DNA from: Bactericera cockerelli | Lineage: Eukaryota; Arthropoda; Insecta; Hemiptera; Triozidae | DNA: 64,000 bases | Assembly (NCBI GenBank): GCA_024516035.1 | Contig: CM044959.1 | Span: forward strand, 13,161,902-13,225,901 | Direction: 5' to 3' | Shown: one piece after another, positions 11,801 to 19,007 of the stretch | Numbering within the stretch: the first letter of the stretch is position 1 | How the letters are laid out: every line of letters begins with the position of its first letter | Position numbers and translations under genes: made by a program | The notes under the pieces: model-generated | Told to the model about the DNA's origin: nothing | The model's input: only the letters and a program-made list of their open reading frames with translations | The model's database searches: none

Positions 11801-14523
11801 TAACTCAAACCCAATTCTCAATCATTAGAGCAGTTGGAACGAGACTACGAGGTACAAGAAGAAAAATTCAATATGTTACGGAAGATAGAGCTATGATTTG
11901 ATCTATAGTTGATAAAAAATAAATATTTGCTTGTATTGTTGATTGATGTTGGATCAAAAAAAAAAAAATAATAATAAAAAAAATAAGGGGACAGATCTAG
12001 AAATCCAAAACTAAAATTGTACAACCTCTTGCAATACACGCAACGAAAAATTCGTACAATTAATTCGCACGGATAAATTGAGGGGATTTATTGTTGCTTG
12101 TTTGGCTGGCCTAGGACGCCAATGGGCGGAGGAACGAAGAGAGCATTAAGAGTCCGCGTCAAGCAAATTATTATTATTGAATTATTTATAGGACATATGT
12201 ACTGACAAGTAATGATAAAAAATAAAATACAAAATTAAGAACAATATAAACAACATAGATAAAATTTATACATATGTCCAAACTAAAGGGCGGGGTTATT
12301 GCCTATGGTAATGTCTTTCACCCAAACCTTCATTTTTATAGGTTTATTTTTTTATATTTTTATCATTTTTAAAGGCAAAAATGATTAATTCGCTTGACGC
12401 TCGTAACCGATGCTTAAGCTCAAGCTTCTCACCTGATGTTTCAGCTGCAGCAGTTGCTTCTCGACTTGCTGCCGACTTAACTTGAGCTGGCTGCATTGCT
12501 GCACGTAATACTCGCGAGTATGTGCTCTCTCCTGGTTACTTCTCTTCTCTTCCTCGTGATTCTTCTTTTCCTCTTCCAAGCGCAGGCTCTCCCCTCCCAC
12601 GTCTCGTTCTAGAGATTCGATTTGCTATAGAGGATAGAAATATGGCAACTGGAGTTAAGACATTTCTCAGTCTTACCTCGGACGTATTATTATAATTTTA
12701 TCATACAAATTCTATCAAGTTTTATTTACAGTAAGACCATATATACTTACAAAGAGTTAATATTTACAATTATAGAAATAAAACTTGGTCAAGGGTAATA
12801 TTAACAAGGTATATTCAAAATATAAAAAATTATACAGATAACTACCCATTTTTCATCACGTGGTATGACTGGACATCGGGCATCGCCGGGATTTGAACCT
12901 GTCATATGTATGCAAGACTGGTGTGGTAACCATTGGCTAAGGTACTGGCTGGGGGGACATTAAACAGGCAGAAGACCAGTGTCTTGCTAGAGGATTAAAA
13001 ACAGAGTAAAGTCTAGCCAATCCTAACAAGCTCAGCAAGCAAGCTTTTTGTTATTGCTTTTTTGCGTGGCAAAGCTGGTAGGTACCTTTCAACATCCCCT
13101 AGTGAGACAGAACAGAGAGTAGGTATTGTATTATTATTATTATTTTTTTTTTTTAATGATTATTGAACTTACTTTCTCAACAATACAAATATCAGCATCT
13201 CTCAATTTCAAAATCTTCATCGAATATTCCCACTGATCAATAAGCCCATTTCTCTCCTTGTTCAAGTTCCGGCACATTTTCACAATTTGTTCGTACTCGA
13301 CTTCTTTGGCTTTCAACTCCTGCACCTCAGTTTGGAGAATATTTTCTGCTGACTTCAAATCTCTTAGTAGTTTCTGACGTTTCAGTTCATCTTCCTAGAA
13401 TTAAATTAATTTGAAATAAAGGAGCTTTAAAACTGTTAGAGATGAAGGCAAGATGATAGGAGAGAGCGGAGGAAGTCAGCTGATTCAGGTAGGCATACAA
13501 TTTTTCCATGTTACAATATTTGCCAAGGGTGGAATGGAACCCTCCAGCTTAACCCTTCGCCTGTCAGAGGGGAGACATACAACAAGATGGGCAAGCTACA
13601 ACAAAGATAAAAAAACAATTACCATAGCTACTGTTTTATTGCTTAAAAAAAAAAAAAAAAAAAAAAAAATGGCTATGAAACACTGAGCTTAGTAAAAATA
13701 AGATTCAGATGCAGGCGTTTTATCTTTTCGGCCATGAATATTCAAGGGAAAAGTTTAATTTCTTTAAATCAACTTAAAAACAAGTCAAACTTACTTTGAA
13801 CTGATCTCTATCATGCATCTGATACTTCTCATTTTATTGAATGTAACTTACTTTGAACTGATCTCTATCATGCATCTGATACTTCTCCATCAAGTCCAGG
13901 ACATTATCCTCTCTATTCAACTCTGAATTTGTCTCCTGTAAAACATTCTCTGCCCAATCTATCAACGTCTTCTGCTTTTCAATTTTAGATTGATATTTGT
14001 TTTGTTCAAATGCCAACATCTGACATCTATCATCAATGTATGCCTTCTTCTTTTTCATTTGCTTCACCAAACTTTCAAAATGTGTCTTCTCATTTTTTTG
14101 ACTGAGAAAAATTTCGTTTTCTGAGTTCAAATGATTCTGAAGAGAGTTGATTAATTCCTAGAAGAAGGGATAAGTATAGTTATATTGGTTATGTACCTAC
14201 ATACAATATAGTCTGTAAATACTCAATGGTCTTAATAAATCATACTCTATGCATCAACAACACAGGGTTCTGTTATCAAAAAAAAAATATTATTGTTTTA
14301 CAAATCTTTTATTTTTAAAGACACCATGGAATAACTCTTTGCTATCCCTGGGTGCTAAAACAAAATTACTCAACCTGAGATTTTGCATTATCAGACACAA
14401 AAGGGCTAGAATACACATAGAGTAGGCAAAAGTAAAATTGTCAGTATATTATCCAAAACACACACATCTCCTATAAATGTTGGCAATAAAAGCTGAGAGA
14501 AATTTAAATGAGAAAATATAATG

Positions 14524-14554
<31 letters not shown>

Positions 14555-15651
14555 CCTAGATCTTATTTTGTTTCGAACAACAGATGAGTCATGCCTGACT
14601 AGATTTCTTCATGTTTGAGTTTCAAACAATGTAACCAATCATCAGAATAGTATAGAGATTGAACAATAGAAACAGATTAATATTATATTCTCCAAAAAAT
14701 TCAAGGATGTTGTAAAAATAAAATGAAAATAAGTTGAATTAAAAATATATCCATGGTGAAGTACAGCTGTAGGTACTACACTAGGTACCTACATTGTTCT
14801 GGTTCATGCTATTAAGGGCAGAATGTATTGCTTTCTTTACATGTTTCCTCTTCAATTCTTGATCATTGGCTTTCATCAATAACTCTGCTTTCTTTTGAAT
14901 CAGGTTTCTGATCTGAAATATAAATTAATATTTTGATTAGAAAGCAAAGAAAAGAAATATATATATTTGTAGTGTTGAAGAATAAATCAAATAGTATACT
15001 GTTGAAGGATAAATCAAATTTAATCATCCACTTGCTACCAGGTTATTATTTATTTTATACTAAGACACAAGAGCATCTACCAATCTTTTGTTTCAGTAAG
15101 CAAGGAGATGCAAGATTTGTGTAATCAGTCAACCTGGTAAAAGATCATTACCTCTCATCTCAGCTGAACTCCTGAAGTAATAAAACATGTGAGGATCTTA
15201 TGTTAAGATACCTATCCTTGTTTGTTATCCTCAAAATAAACTCATACACAGCTGGTTCTGTCTGGTCCTGTAATAAATTAATCTACAATATTGAATCCCA
15301 CAGTAGTTGTTGTTATTGTAGCCAGCTGGGGGAGTGATGGTCTCTATCCAACTTTAGTTGAAAAGTCAGCTCCTTGTGTTGTGCTATGTGGCATGTCCTT
15401 GGAACTTAAATCAGTGTGTCTGTCAATTTATTATTTCATTTATCTTGTGACTTGTTGTACAGCACTTTACTGAAAACCTTCACTGTTATAGAGTTTTACT
15501 GACCACCCTGAAAGAAATATATCTTGCCTATTTAAAGCAAAGTAATTCTTACCTCAGATGCAAGCTTTTTGTTTTCGTCATTGGCGACAGGAATCATGAA
15601 CTCATCAGACCATCCAAGGTCTTTCAATATTTTAGCTTCTAAAGAATCCAT
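1..15651 (-). CDS. CCDC39: CCDC39 homologue, axonemal 96-nm ruler coiled-coil protein (5' eleven exons; 3' end outside window)
   Basis: Eleven exons with GT-AG borders on the minus strand: 15553-15651 (ATG at 15651), 14793-14912, 13852-14157, 13173-13394, 12433-12624, 11227-11442, 9953-10148, 8885-9068, 4426-4641, 1621-1897, 1-95 (open at the window edge). All phases join except for one base missing in exon 8. About 708 codons are present; vertebrate CCDC39 is about 940, so the C-terminus lies to the left. Diagnostic stretches: FMIPVANDENK at the N-terminus; NKERNGLIDQWE in exon 4; SVEENLLLLRLQQLR in exon 9; IEQLKNRYD in exon 10; KAEKEIIALENTVRVVNSS in exon 11. Nearly all of it reads as heptad coiled coil. 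In the known family CCDC39 pairs with CCDC40 along the doublet microtubule and sets the 96-nm repeat that docks inner dynein arms and the dynein regulatory complex. In an insect it would serve sperm flagella and sensory cilia. The start is the only ATG ahead of the conserved N-terminal motif, 790 bp from nudC. Confidence 0.93.
106..390. mobile_element. 285-bp MITE with about 46-bp terminal inverted repeats and 6-bp target duplication
   Basis: The left end AGTAGATATAAATATGTAG reappears inverted at the right end, and the match runs for about 46 bp with one or two mismatches. GATGAA flanks it at 100-105 and again at 391-396, which looks like a 6-bp target-site duplication. No coding sequence is inside. 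The superfamily is not identified. It sits next to the acceptor of CCDC39 exon 11. Confidence 0.75.
540..757 (-). mobile_element. tRNA-derived SINE, family F, interrupted
   Basis: In minus sense a tRNA-like head (CTCAGTAGCTTGATCGAT, then GGTCGGTGGTTCAAG as B box) is followed by a body with AGTTGTGATATCACGAAAG. Other copies are at 21979-22310 and 34700-34842, and a head-only relic is at about 441-505. Inside this head about 60 bp are inserted between two copies of ACCTACAGGTT (625-635 and 697-707). Confidence 0.65.
821..1556 (+). mobile_element. tRNA-derived SINE, family B, split by nested insertions
   Basis: The tRNA-like head is at 821-892 (TTAGCTCAGTGGTGAAGC A box, GGTCCCGGGTTCGATCC B box) and the spacer runs to about 935. 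The body resumes at 1394 with GTTGACCCAGCACCTAAATG and ends near 1556. Between them lies a family G repeat, itself split by a Helitron at 985-1225. Uninterrupted family B copies at 24489-24800 and 59858-60146 show that head and body belong together. Confidence 0.75.
985..1225 (+). mobile_element. Short non-autonomous Helitron
   Basis: It begins TCTTAATATATAAATG after an A and ends CTAG before a T. A 3' hairpin GCCCGC-AAA-GCGGGC lies about 11 nt before the CTAG. A TC start, CTRR end, A/T insertion and near-terminal hairpin are the Helitron signature. A second copy is at 21442-21656. There is no coding capacity. Confidence 0.7.
1924..2215 (+). mobile_element. 5S-rRNA-derived SINE, copy 1
   Basis: TACTGAAGTTAAGTAACGTC and CACTTGGTAGGTGACCAC are degenerate forms of the 5S rRNA internal control region. 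They are followed by the tail GGTGAGGTTAATGTGGGCGG shared with the other copies. It is too diverged and too long to be a working 5S gene. Confidence 0.7.
2560..2950. repeat. (CA)n-rich microsatellite
   Basis: About 390 bp is almost entirely CA dinucleotides with interspersed CCA, TCCA and TACA variants. The long open frames across it are cysteine/valine artefacts of the repeat. Confidence 0.95.
3020..3590. repeat. Tandem array, 186-bp period, three copies
   Basis: The landmark CGAGAACGG at 3033 recurs at 3219 and, with one change, about 186 bp later. GAAATTTCGA at 3191 recurs at 3377. Each unit contains AAAATATAGGTC(C/T)TCGCGA. The period is near nucleosome length. The array lies inside the Helitron. 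Confidence 0.85.
3870..3957 (-). mobile_element. tRNA-derived SINE, family E, 3' fragment
   Basis: It matches the 3' half of the element at 25427-25640 in inverse orientation. Shared strings are CTTTAGTGGAAGGTAACCA and GCGAGGTTAATGCTCAAAGC-like sequence. Confidence 0.55.
4670..4860 (-). repeat. Family G dispersed repeat (AATAAAG-ended)
   Basis: In minus sense it reads GGGTTGGGTGGAAGA, a small hairpin TTGCCAAAGGCAA, TAACCC, TTAGTTAGGACAT and an AT-rich stretch ending in TTAATAAAGTG. Other copies are at 8662-8838, 11486-11750, 12180-12335, 20866-21055, 37660-37850 and 62848-63065. The one at 8662 ends in a 37-nt A tail, which suggests RNA-mediated copying. The source gene is not recognised. 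Confidence 0.7.
4934..5195. repeat. Minisatellite of about 42 bp within a dispersed repeat
   Basis: Six imperfect copies of a unit built on GGGGACTATAAACAGGGAGT and AGACCAGCAGTCTGGCT. Single or double units appear at about 12945-13010, 30340-30386 and 55020-55085 next to the same flanking sequence. Copy number therefore varies between copies of one dispersed repeat. Confidence 0.85.
5195..5312. repeat. Dispersed repeat flanking the 42-bp minisatellite
   Basis: TGGCTACCATCGTTCACGAT and neighbouring sequence recur inverted at 30236-30345 and, in smeared form, at about 50305-50385. Confidence 0.7.
5313..5500 (-). mobile_element. tRNA-derived SINE, family A variant
   Basis: In minus sense a tRNA-like head (GGTAGCTCAGTGGTC, GCGGGTTCGAAACCC, then GCCGGGAC) is followed by a tail with GCAGTATAAAT. 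The anticodon-arm region differs from the other family A copies. The acceptor ends pair only partly, so it is a SINE head and not a tRNA gene. Confidence 0.65.
5825..5895 (-). tRNA. tRNA-His (GTG) or recent tRNA-His pseudogene
   Basis: Minus-strand sequence of 71 nt. The acceptor stem GCCGAGA/TCTCGGC pairs at all seven positions. The D arm contains GTCTAGTGGTTAGGAC. The anticodon stem CCACG/CGTGG encloses the loop TTGTGGC with anticodon GTG, and the T arm is CCAGG-TTCGAAT-CCTGG. A T5 tract follows a few bases downstream (5816-5820 region) and suits Pol III termination. The variable loop appears to be TAA, one base shorter than the TAAC I recall for insect tRNA-His; a lost C in a CCC run would explain it. 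No SINE body is attached, unlike the other tRNA-like sequences here. It lies in CCDC39 intron 8, in the same orientation as the host gene. Confidence 0.75.
6232..6412 (+). mobile_element. tRNA-derived SINE, family D
   Basis: The head has GTGGCCGATTAGTGTAGCGC and GACTTGGTTTCGAATCTC. The body has CTCATACCTTAAGAGG and GAGGAGCTGCTTTAATGT, the reverse of the order seen at 10200-10478, as expected for opposite strands. Confidence 0.65.
6595..6845 (+). mobile_element. 5S-rRNA-derived SINE, copy 2
   Basis: TGAGTACACCAGTTTTCGTT, ATTGAAGTTAATGAACGTCC and GACTTGGATGAGTGACCAT match 5S rRNA around its internal promoter. The shared tail follows (GGTGAATTTAATATGGGTAG, then AATGGAGGGTAAAACC). Confidence 0.75.
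6868..7066 (-). mobile_element. tRNA-derived SINE, family D, body
   Basis: It contains AAAGCAGCTACTCATTTTTC and CTCACGAGGTATGAGTGG, as at 10200-10478. The tRNA head is missing. Confidence 0.6.
7104..7250. mobile_element. piggyBac-type MITE with TTAA target site
   Basis: TTAA flanks both ends (7100-7103 and 7251-7254). The terminal inverted repeats are CACATTGATCGCC on the left and CACGTTGATCACC on the right. Inside are a hairpin CCGTCAGG...CCTGACGG (7171-7194) and a perfect 20-bp palindrome at 7216-7235. The host sequence exists without the element at about 37047-37080. Confidence 0.8.
7440..7735 (-). mobile_element. tRNA-derived SINE, family C, with the tail shared by the 5S SINEs
   Basis: In minus sense the tRNA-like head (GCGTAACGGTTGTGACTAC, GAGTTCGATCCCCGG) is followed by TGGGTGAGGTTGATGTGGGT and AATGGAGGGTAAAACCCCC. 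A second copy is at 28690-28955. Part of the 5' head is duplicated at 7700-7735. Confidence 0.75.
7761..8625. mobile_element. Foldback (long inverted repeat) element of 865 bp
   Basis: CAGGGTGGGGCAAAAGTCTG opens the element and its reverse complement closes it. TA lies on both sides (7759-7760 and 8626-8627). The arms are about 430 bp each with scattered mismatches, so almost the whole element is one giant hairpin. The unit opening with AAAAGTCTGGAAACCCCTGAA is also present twice within each arm. There is no open reading frame of note. TA flanks and CAGGGTG ends suit a Tc1/mariner-mobilised non-autonomous element (inference). Confidence 0.85.
8662..8859 (+). repeat. Family G dispersed repeat with A tail
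   Basis: It has GGGTTGGTGGAAGAGATTGC, AATAACCCCGCCC, TTAGTTAGGACATATATTAT and TTAATAAAGTCT, followed by an uninterrupted A run (8830-8859). The A tail after AATAAA suggests retroposition. Confidence 0.75.
8885..9068 (-). CDS. CCDC39: CCDC39 exon 8 carrying a one-base frame break
   Basis: The exon lies between an acceptor at 9070-9069 and a donor at 8884-8883. It is entered in phase 1 from exon 7 and reads as conserved coiled coil (QLESLQQQIWDIKGWQSEE). It continues sensibly only if the A run at about 8940-8945 (minus sense GGAAAAAAGAAGG) had seven A instead of six. With seven the exon stays open and leaves in phase 0, which matches exon 9. As written, the frame shifts and the splice phase fails. 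The surrounding residues align with CCDC39 on both sides of the run. A homopolymer miscall therefore seems more likely than a dead gene; that is inference. Confidence 0.8.
10200..10478 (-). mobile_element. tRNA-derived SINE, family D, full length
   Basis: The head in minus sense (GTGGCCGATTGAGTTAGCGC, ACCTGGGTTCGATCCCCAG) is at 10404-10478. The body back to about 10200 includes AAAGCAGCTACTCATTTTTC. Confidence 0.75.
10503..10785 (+). mobile_element. tRNA-derived SINE, family B
   Basis: A degraded head (CACTCGCTTGCCATGCG, then AAAACCCCC) is followed by GGGATACCTTCCGGTGCGCG and the body GTTGACCCAGCACCTAAATG through TTTCATGGCTACGAAATAAA. Confidence 0.7.
10844..11026 (+). mobile_element. tRNA-derived SINE, family A
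   Basis: GTCCCGGTAGCTCAGTTGTA and GGGTTCGAAACCCAGCCGGG form a tRNA-like head. The tail contains CCCATTCGGGAT and CAATTGGGCAGTATA. Confidence 0.75.
11486..11750 (+). repeat. Two family G repeat fragments in tandem
   Basis: GGGTTGGGTGGAAGAGATTG starts near 11494 and again, slightly changed, near 11579. The short segment TTGAAGAAGAAAACAATGGT is duplicated with it (11450 and 11550). The second copy ends in AATAAAG-like sequence near 11740. Confidence 0.65.
12180..12335 (-). repeat. Family G dispersed repeat
   Basis: CTAAAGGGCGGGGTTATTGC and GGACATATGT on this strand match the inverse of the copy at 8662. Confidence 0.6.
13789..13830. repeat. Partial duplicate of the CCDC39 exon 3 end and splice donor
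   Basis: These 42 bp are identical to 13846-13887, which span the last codons of exon 3 and its GTAAGT donor. The offset is 57 bp, with a 15-bp AT-rich spacer. Use of this second donor would add a TAA stop. Confidence 0.9.
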
Positions 15652-16441
15652 CTTTCTGGAAATAAAAACTCTAGTTGTACTCAGTGCACTATAAGAAAAC
15701 TATCTGAGTTTAAAACCTGGCTTTGAGGTAGAATGTTGATAATTGTTTAAAATATTCAATTAGTATTAAAGTGATAAGACCCGAGATAAAACTGTTGGTG
15801 GTAATGGACACTGATATCAGTCATGATCTCATGAAAATATTGAAAATCATCAAAAAGAATACTGGAAAATCAATTTTTTGAAAATTTTGAAGAACCCAAA
15901 GTAAACAAAAACGAAGTGTCTAGCGTTGCTATGACAACAGGAACACACGGAAGTTACAGGGAAAGAGGGATGGAGTATGCAAAGAGTGAAGCAGTCCAGA
16001 ATTATTCGGGCACGTAAAAGCTCGAAGAATTTTTTCTTTCTTTTCCGTTTAACTTGGAAATTTTGCATTTCCCCTGTATTTTAGAGTTTAAAATTTAACG
16101 TGTTACTTGGAATCAGGGAATATTAATTAATACTTTATTATTATTAAATTTGAAACATCCTGTATATGACGGACGCACTTCACTTTCGATTCCTTCTATT
16201 CATTTTGACATCCTTGATAGTCAAACAAACAAAATTTGAAATTTCATAAATCACATTTTGATTTTTTAAAATTCTAGAATATCCTACATTTCAAGAAGAA
16301 AAAGTGTGAAAACTTTCTATTCTCTCTCTTTACTGCCAGAAACACAGAATTTACAAATAGGTACTCGATATTGCAGTCACAGTCATTAACTGTTCAAGCA
16401 GGTAACCAATTCTTTTGTAATAGTAACATTGAACACTCAAG
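15652..16441. promoter_or_regulatory. Shared upstream region between CCDC39 and nudC
   Basis: The 790 bp between two divergent start codons must hold both 5' UTRs and both promoters. A repeat-free stretch and pyrimidine-rich TTCTCTCTCTTTACTGCC near 16319 are visible. I see no convincing TATA box and cannot place either transcription start. Confidence 0.5.
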
Positions 16442-17419
16442 ATGCCATCAGATGAAGAGCTCAAGTTTGATGGTATGCTGCTTGCAATGGCAGAGCAACA
16501 TCAAGGAGGGGTCCCTCAGTTCCTGGACACCTTCTTTGGATTCCTGGCCAGAAAAACTGACTTCTATACTGGTGGAGAAGATGGGGCAGCCTTCAAGATG
16601 GTAAAGTCATCCTTTGACAAACACTTTGAGCCTGCAAAGAAAGAACGGGAGAGAAAGAAGAAAGAAAGAGAAGAGGCTGATAGGAAATACAAGGAGAAGT
16701 TGAAAAAAGAAAAGGAAGAAGAAGAGAAGGGTGCTCAAATTAAAGAACTCACAGACGAGGAAGCAGATAGACTTCAGAAAGAACTAGACAGTAAGAAACC
16801 CACTGGAACTGTTAAAGAACCTGAGGCAGTTGTAGCCAAGCCAGAACCTAAAGATAAAAGCACTGGGGAAAATGACGAGGAAGAGGATAATGGTAAGATA
16901 AAACCCAATATTGGCAATGGATGTGATCTAGACAAGTACAGGTGGACACAAACCCTTGAAGAAATAGACCTTAGAATTCCTATAGTTACAAATTTGAAAT
17001 TGAAATCCAAAGACATTGTTGTGGAAATAAAGAAGAAACACCTTAAGGTTGGAATTAAAGGCCAGCCACCTATTATTGATGGAGAATTAGAGCATGAGAT
17101 TAAACTAGAGGATTCTACATGGGTATTTGAGAATTCTAAAACTGTTATGATTAATATGGAGAAGATTAATAAAATGGAATGGTGGTCCAAACTAGTCACT
17201 TCAGATCCTGAGCTTGACACTAAGAAAATTAACCCAGAGCCATCAAAGTTATCAGATTTAGATGGTGAAACTAGAGGTCTTGTAGAAAAAATGATGTATG
17301 ATCAGCGGCAAAAAGAAATGGGACTCCCAACATCTGATGAACAGAAAAAACAAGATGTTCTTAAAAAGTTTATGCAACAGCACCCTGAAATGGACTTTTC
17401 AAAATGTAAATTCAATTGA
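16442..17419 (+). CDS. nudC: Nuclear migration protein NudC
   Basis: Single-exon 325-residue protein, complete. Residues 8-62 are the NudC N-terminal region ([20 protein letters not shown]). Residues 62-140 are a charged Lys/Glu coiled coil and linker. Residues about 165-255 form the CS (p23-like) domain, starting [15 protein letters not shown] and including the conserved WW at 247-248. The C-terminus ends MDFSKCKFN, typical of the family. NudC is an HSP90 co-chaperone that works with LIS1 and cytoplasmic dynein in nuclear movement, mitosis and cytokinesis. Length equals the usual 320-335, and no residue looks damaged. The chosen ATG opens the conserved N-terminus. The absence of introns could be ancestral loss or retroposition, but the upstream region shared with CCDC39 argues that it is a settled gene. 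Confidence 0.97.
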   Translation: MPSDEELKFDGMLLAMAEQHQGGVPQFLDTFFGFLARKTDFYTGGEDGAAFKMVKSSFDKHFEPAKKERERKKKEREEADRKYKEKLKKEKEEEEKGAQIKELTDEEADRLQKELDSKKPTGTVKEPEAVVAKPEPKDKSTGENDEEEDNGKIKPNIGNGCDLDKYRWTQTLEEIDLRIPIVTNLKLKSKDIVVEIKKKHLKVGIKGQPPIIDGELEHEIKLEDSTWVFENSKTVMINMEKINKMEWWSKLVTSDPELDTKKINPEPSKLSDLDGETRGLVEKMMYDQRQKEMGLPTSDEQKKQDVLKKFMQQHPEMDFSKCKFN

Positions 17420-18010
17420 AATTTATTTTCTTACACTCTTGTATTGATATTTATTTACTGTAAAACTTGGCAATGTCCATAACAATGTGTTTTTTTTTTG
17501 TCCTGTAACTTCAACCATTTATCCTCTTCTCACAAATTTTGCTGTCAAGTTAAATTTTCACATTCCAAATTAGTTTTTTTCTTCTTTATCCTTCTCACCA
17601 TTTCTGTTATAACACCAGGTTAAGTTTATCATTTTATTAAATACACATCTGACCACTGACACTAAATACATTTTTTTTTTCTTCATCAATTACCACATAT
17701 TGGTGGTTGAAGTATATGGCCACTTATTAATAAAAATCAATCTGAGAGTTGGGTGAATATATTAGACCCTGGTGGTTATCTTCTACTGAAGGGTCTATTA
17801 TTACTAATACTTCTCACAGCAGGATACCCCCATCCCCCCCTAATTTTCTGTAAAATTACAATATAAGATCCCACCATTTGAGTTTGTTCACTTTTTGGAC
17901 CTATAATCAATTGTTTTACTGATATTATTTAGTTTTATTCAAAATCACAGTCCTAGTTTTATACCATTGATGAAATAATGACACCCCATTTCTCTCATAT
18001 TAACTTTCTC

Positions 18011-18016
18011 AATAAA
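18011..18016 (+). terminator. Candidate poly(A) signal of nudC
   Basis: AATAAA lies about 590 bp after the nudC stop, and another is at 17729-17734. Either could serve; transcript data would decide. Confidence 0.4.
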
Positions 18017-18902
18017 AATATTGTTGCTTTGAGCTGATTTTCTTTTTCTGTATTTTATTTTTTACAAGTTTTATAAAATTGTGTATTCATTTTTTTCTCT
18101 TGGGGGAAATTATTATCTCAAAAAAACAAAAGATAATTTTTGTTTGATCCTCAGAAAGCAGATATTAAAAGTCCAATGTTTGTTTTTTTTTTTTTTTTTA
18201 GGAAGAAAAAATGGTACTTTGAAGCACTTCTCAAAAAAAAACTATGCCAGGACATGCTGACAATAACCATTAACCCAAGAATGGATCTTATTTGAATTGG
18301 CAGGTTGAGATATTCATACTGGCTACTAGTTCAAAGCAGGCAGGGACTTTCCTCCTTTTTAGGATGACTTCTTAGTGGTAACTTTGAAAAAAGAATCCTA
18401 GAGCAAAGAAAGAATCCAGAGAGAGAAAGAAAAAACAAATCAGGACAAATAGGTGTTATATTTTTTATTAGTAAAAAATACAAGGTGTAAAAAGATAAAC
18501 ATACAAGGAAAAACACTTTAGTGTAAAGGTGGACTGTTTAATGTTACAACTCAAATTTTGTTTTACCATCATACTTCCAAGGGAAGTGATCTGAAAATGA
18601 AAGCTAGAAAAAAGATATTTTGAATATCATACTTCTTCAACATGGGAAGAAAACAAAGCTATGAATATACTTGATCATCTTAATAAATGTACTTTTCCAT
18701 TAGTAATAAATCCTGAACATTCTCAGAGTGTTTGCAAGATGCCACATTTTTCCAAAGCCATGAAAAATTCTTTGTATTTCATAACAAATCAAAGAAAATT
18801 AAAATAAAGAATACACAAAATATTCTCCACAACAATGATATACTCATGTGTTCTTCACTAAATAACAGATAGATTTTCATTTTGTATTCTTCACAACAGT
18901 GC

Positions 18903-18908
18903 TTTATT
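18903..18908 (-). terminator. Candidate poly(A) signal of CCT8
   Basis: Minus-strand AATAAA lies 100 bp after the CCT8 stop codon, a normal distance. nudC and CCT8 converge with about 0.9 kb between their nearest AATAAA motifs. Confidence 0.6.
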
Positions 18909-19007
18909 TGTCACAACTGGACAGGAGGACATGCCAGCTATTGTTCGATTGAAGGTGTTAATATAACAGAGGAAAGCTATGTACAAGAGATGGAAGGGCA
19001 GACTGCT

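Noticed and set aside
16442..17419. nudC as a dead retrocopy because it has no introns
   Set aside because: The frame is fully intact with all conserved regions and an ordinary promoter-side arrangement; no poly(A) tract or target duplication was seen.
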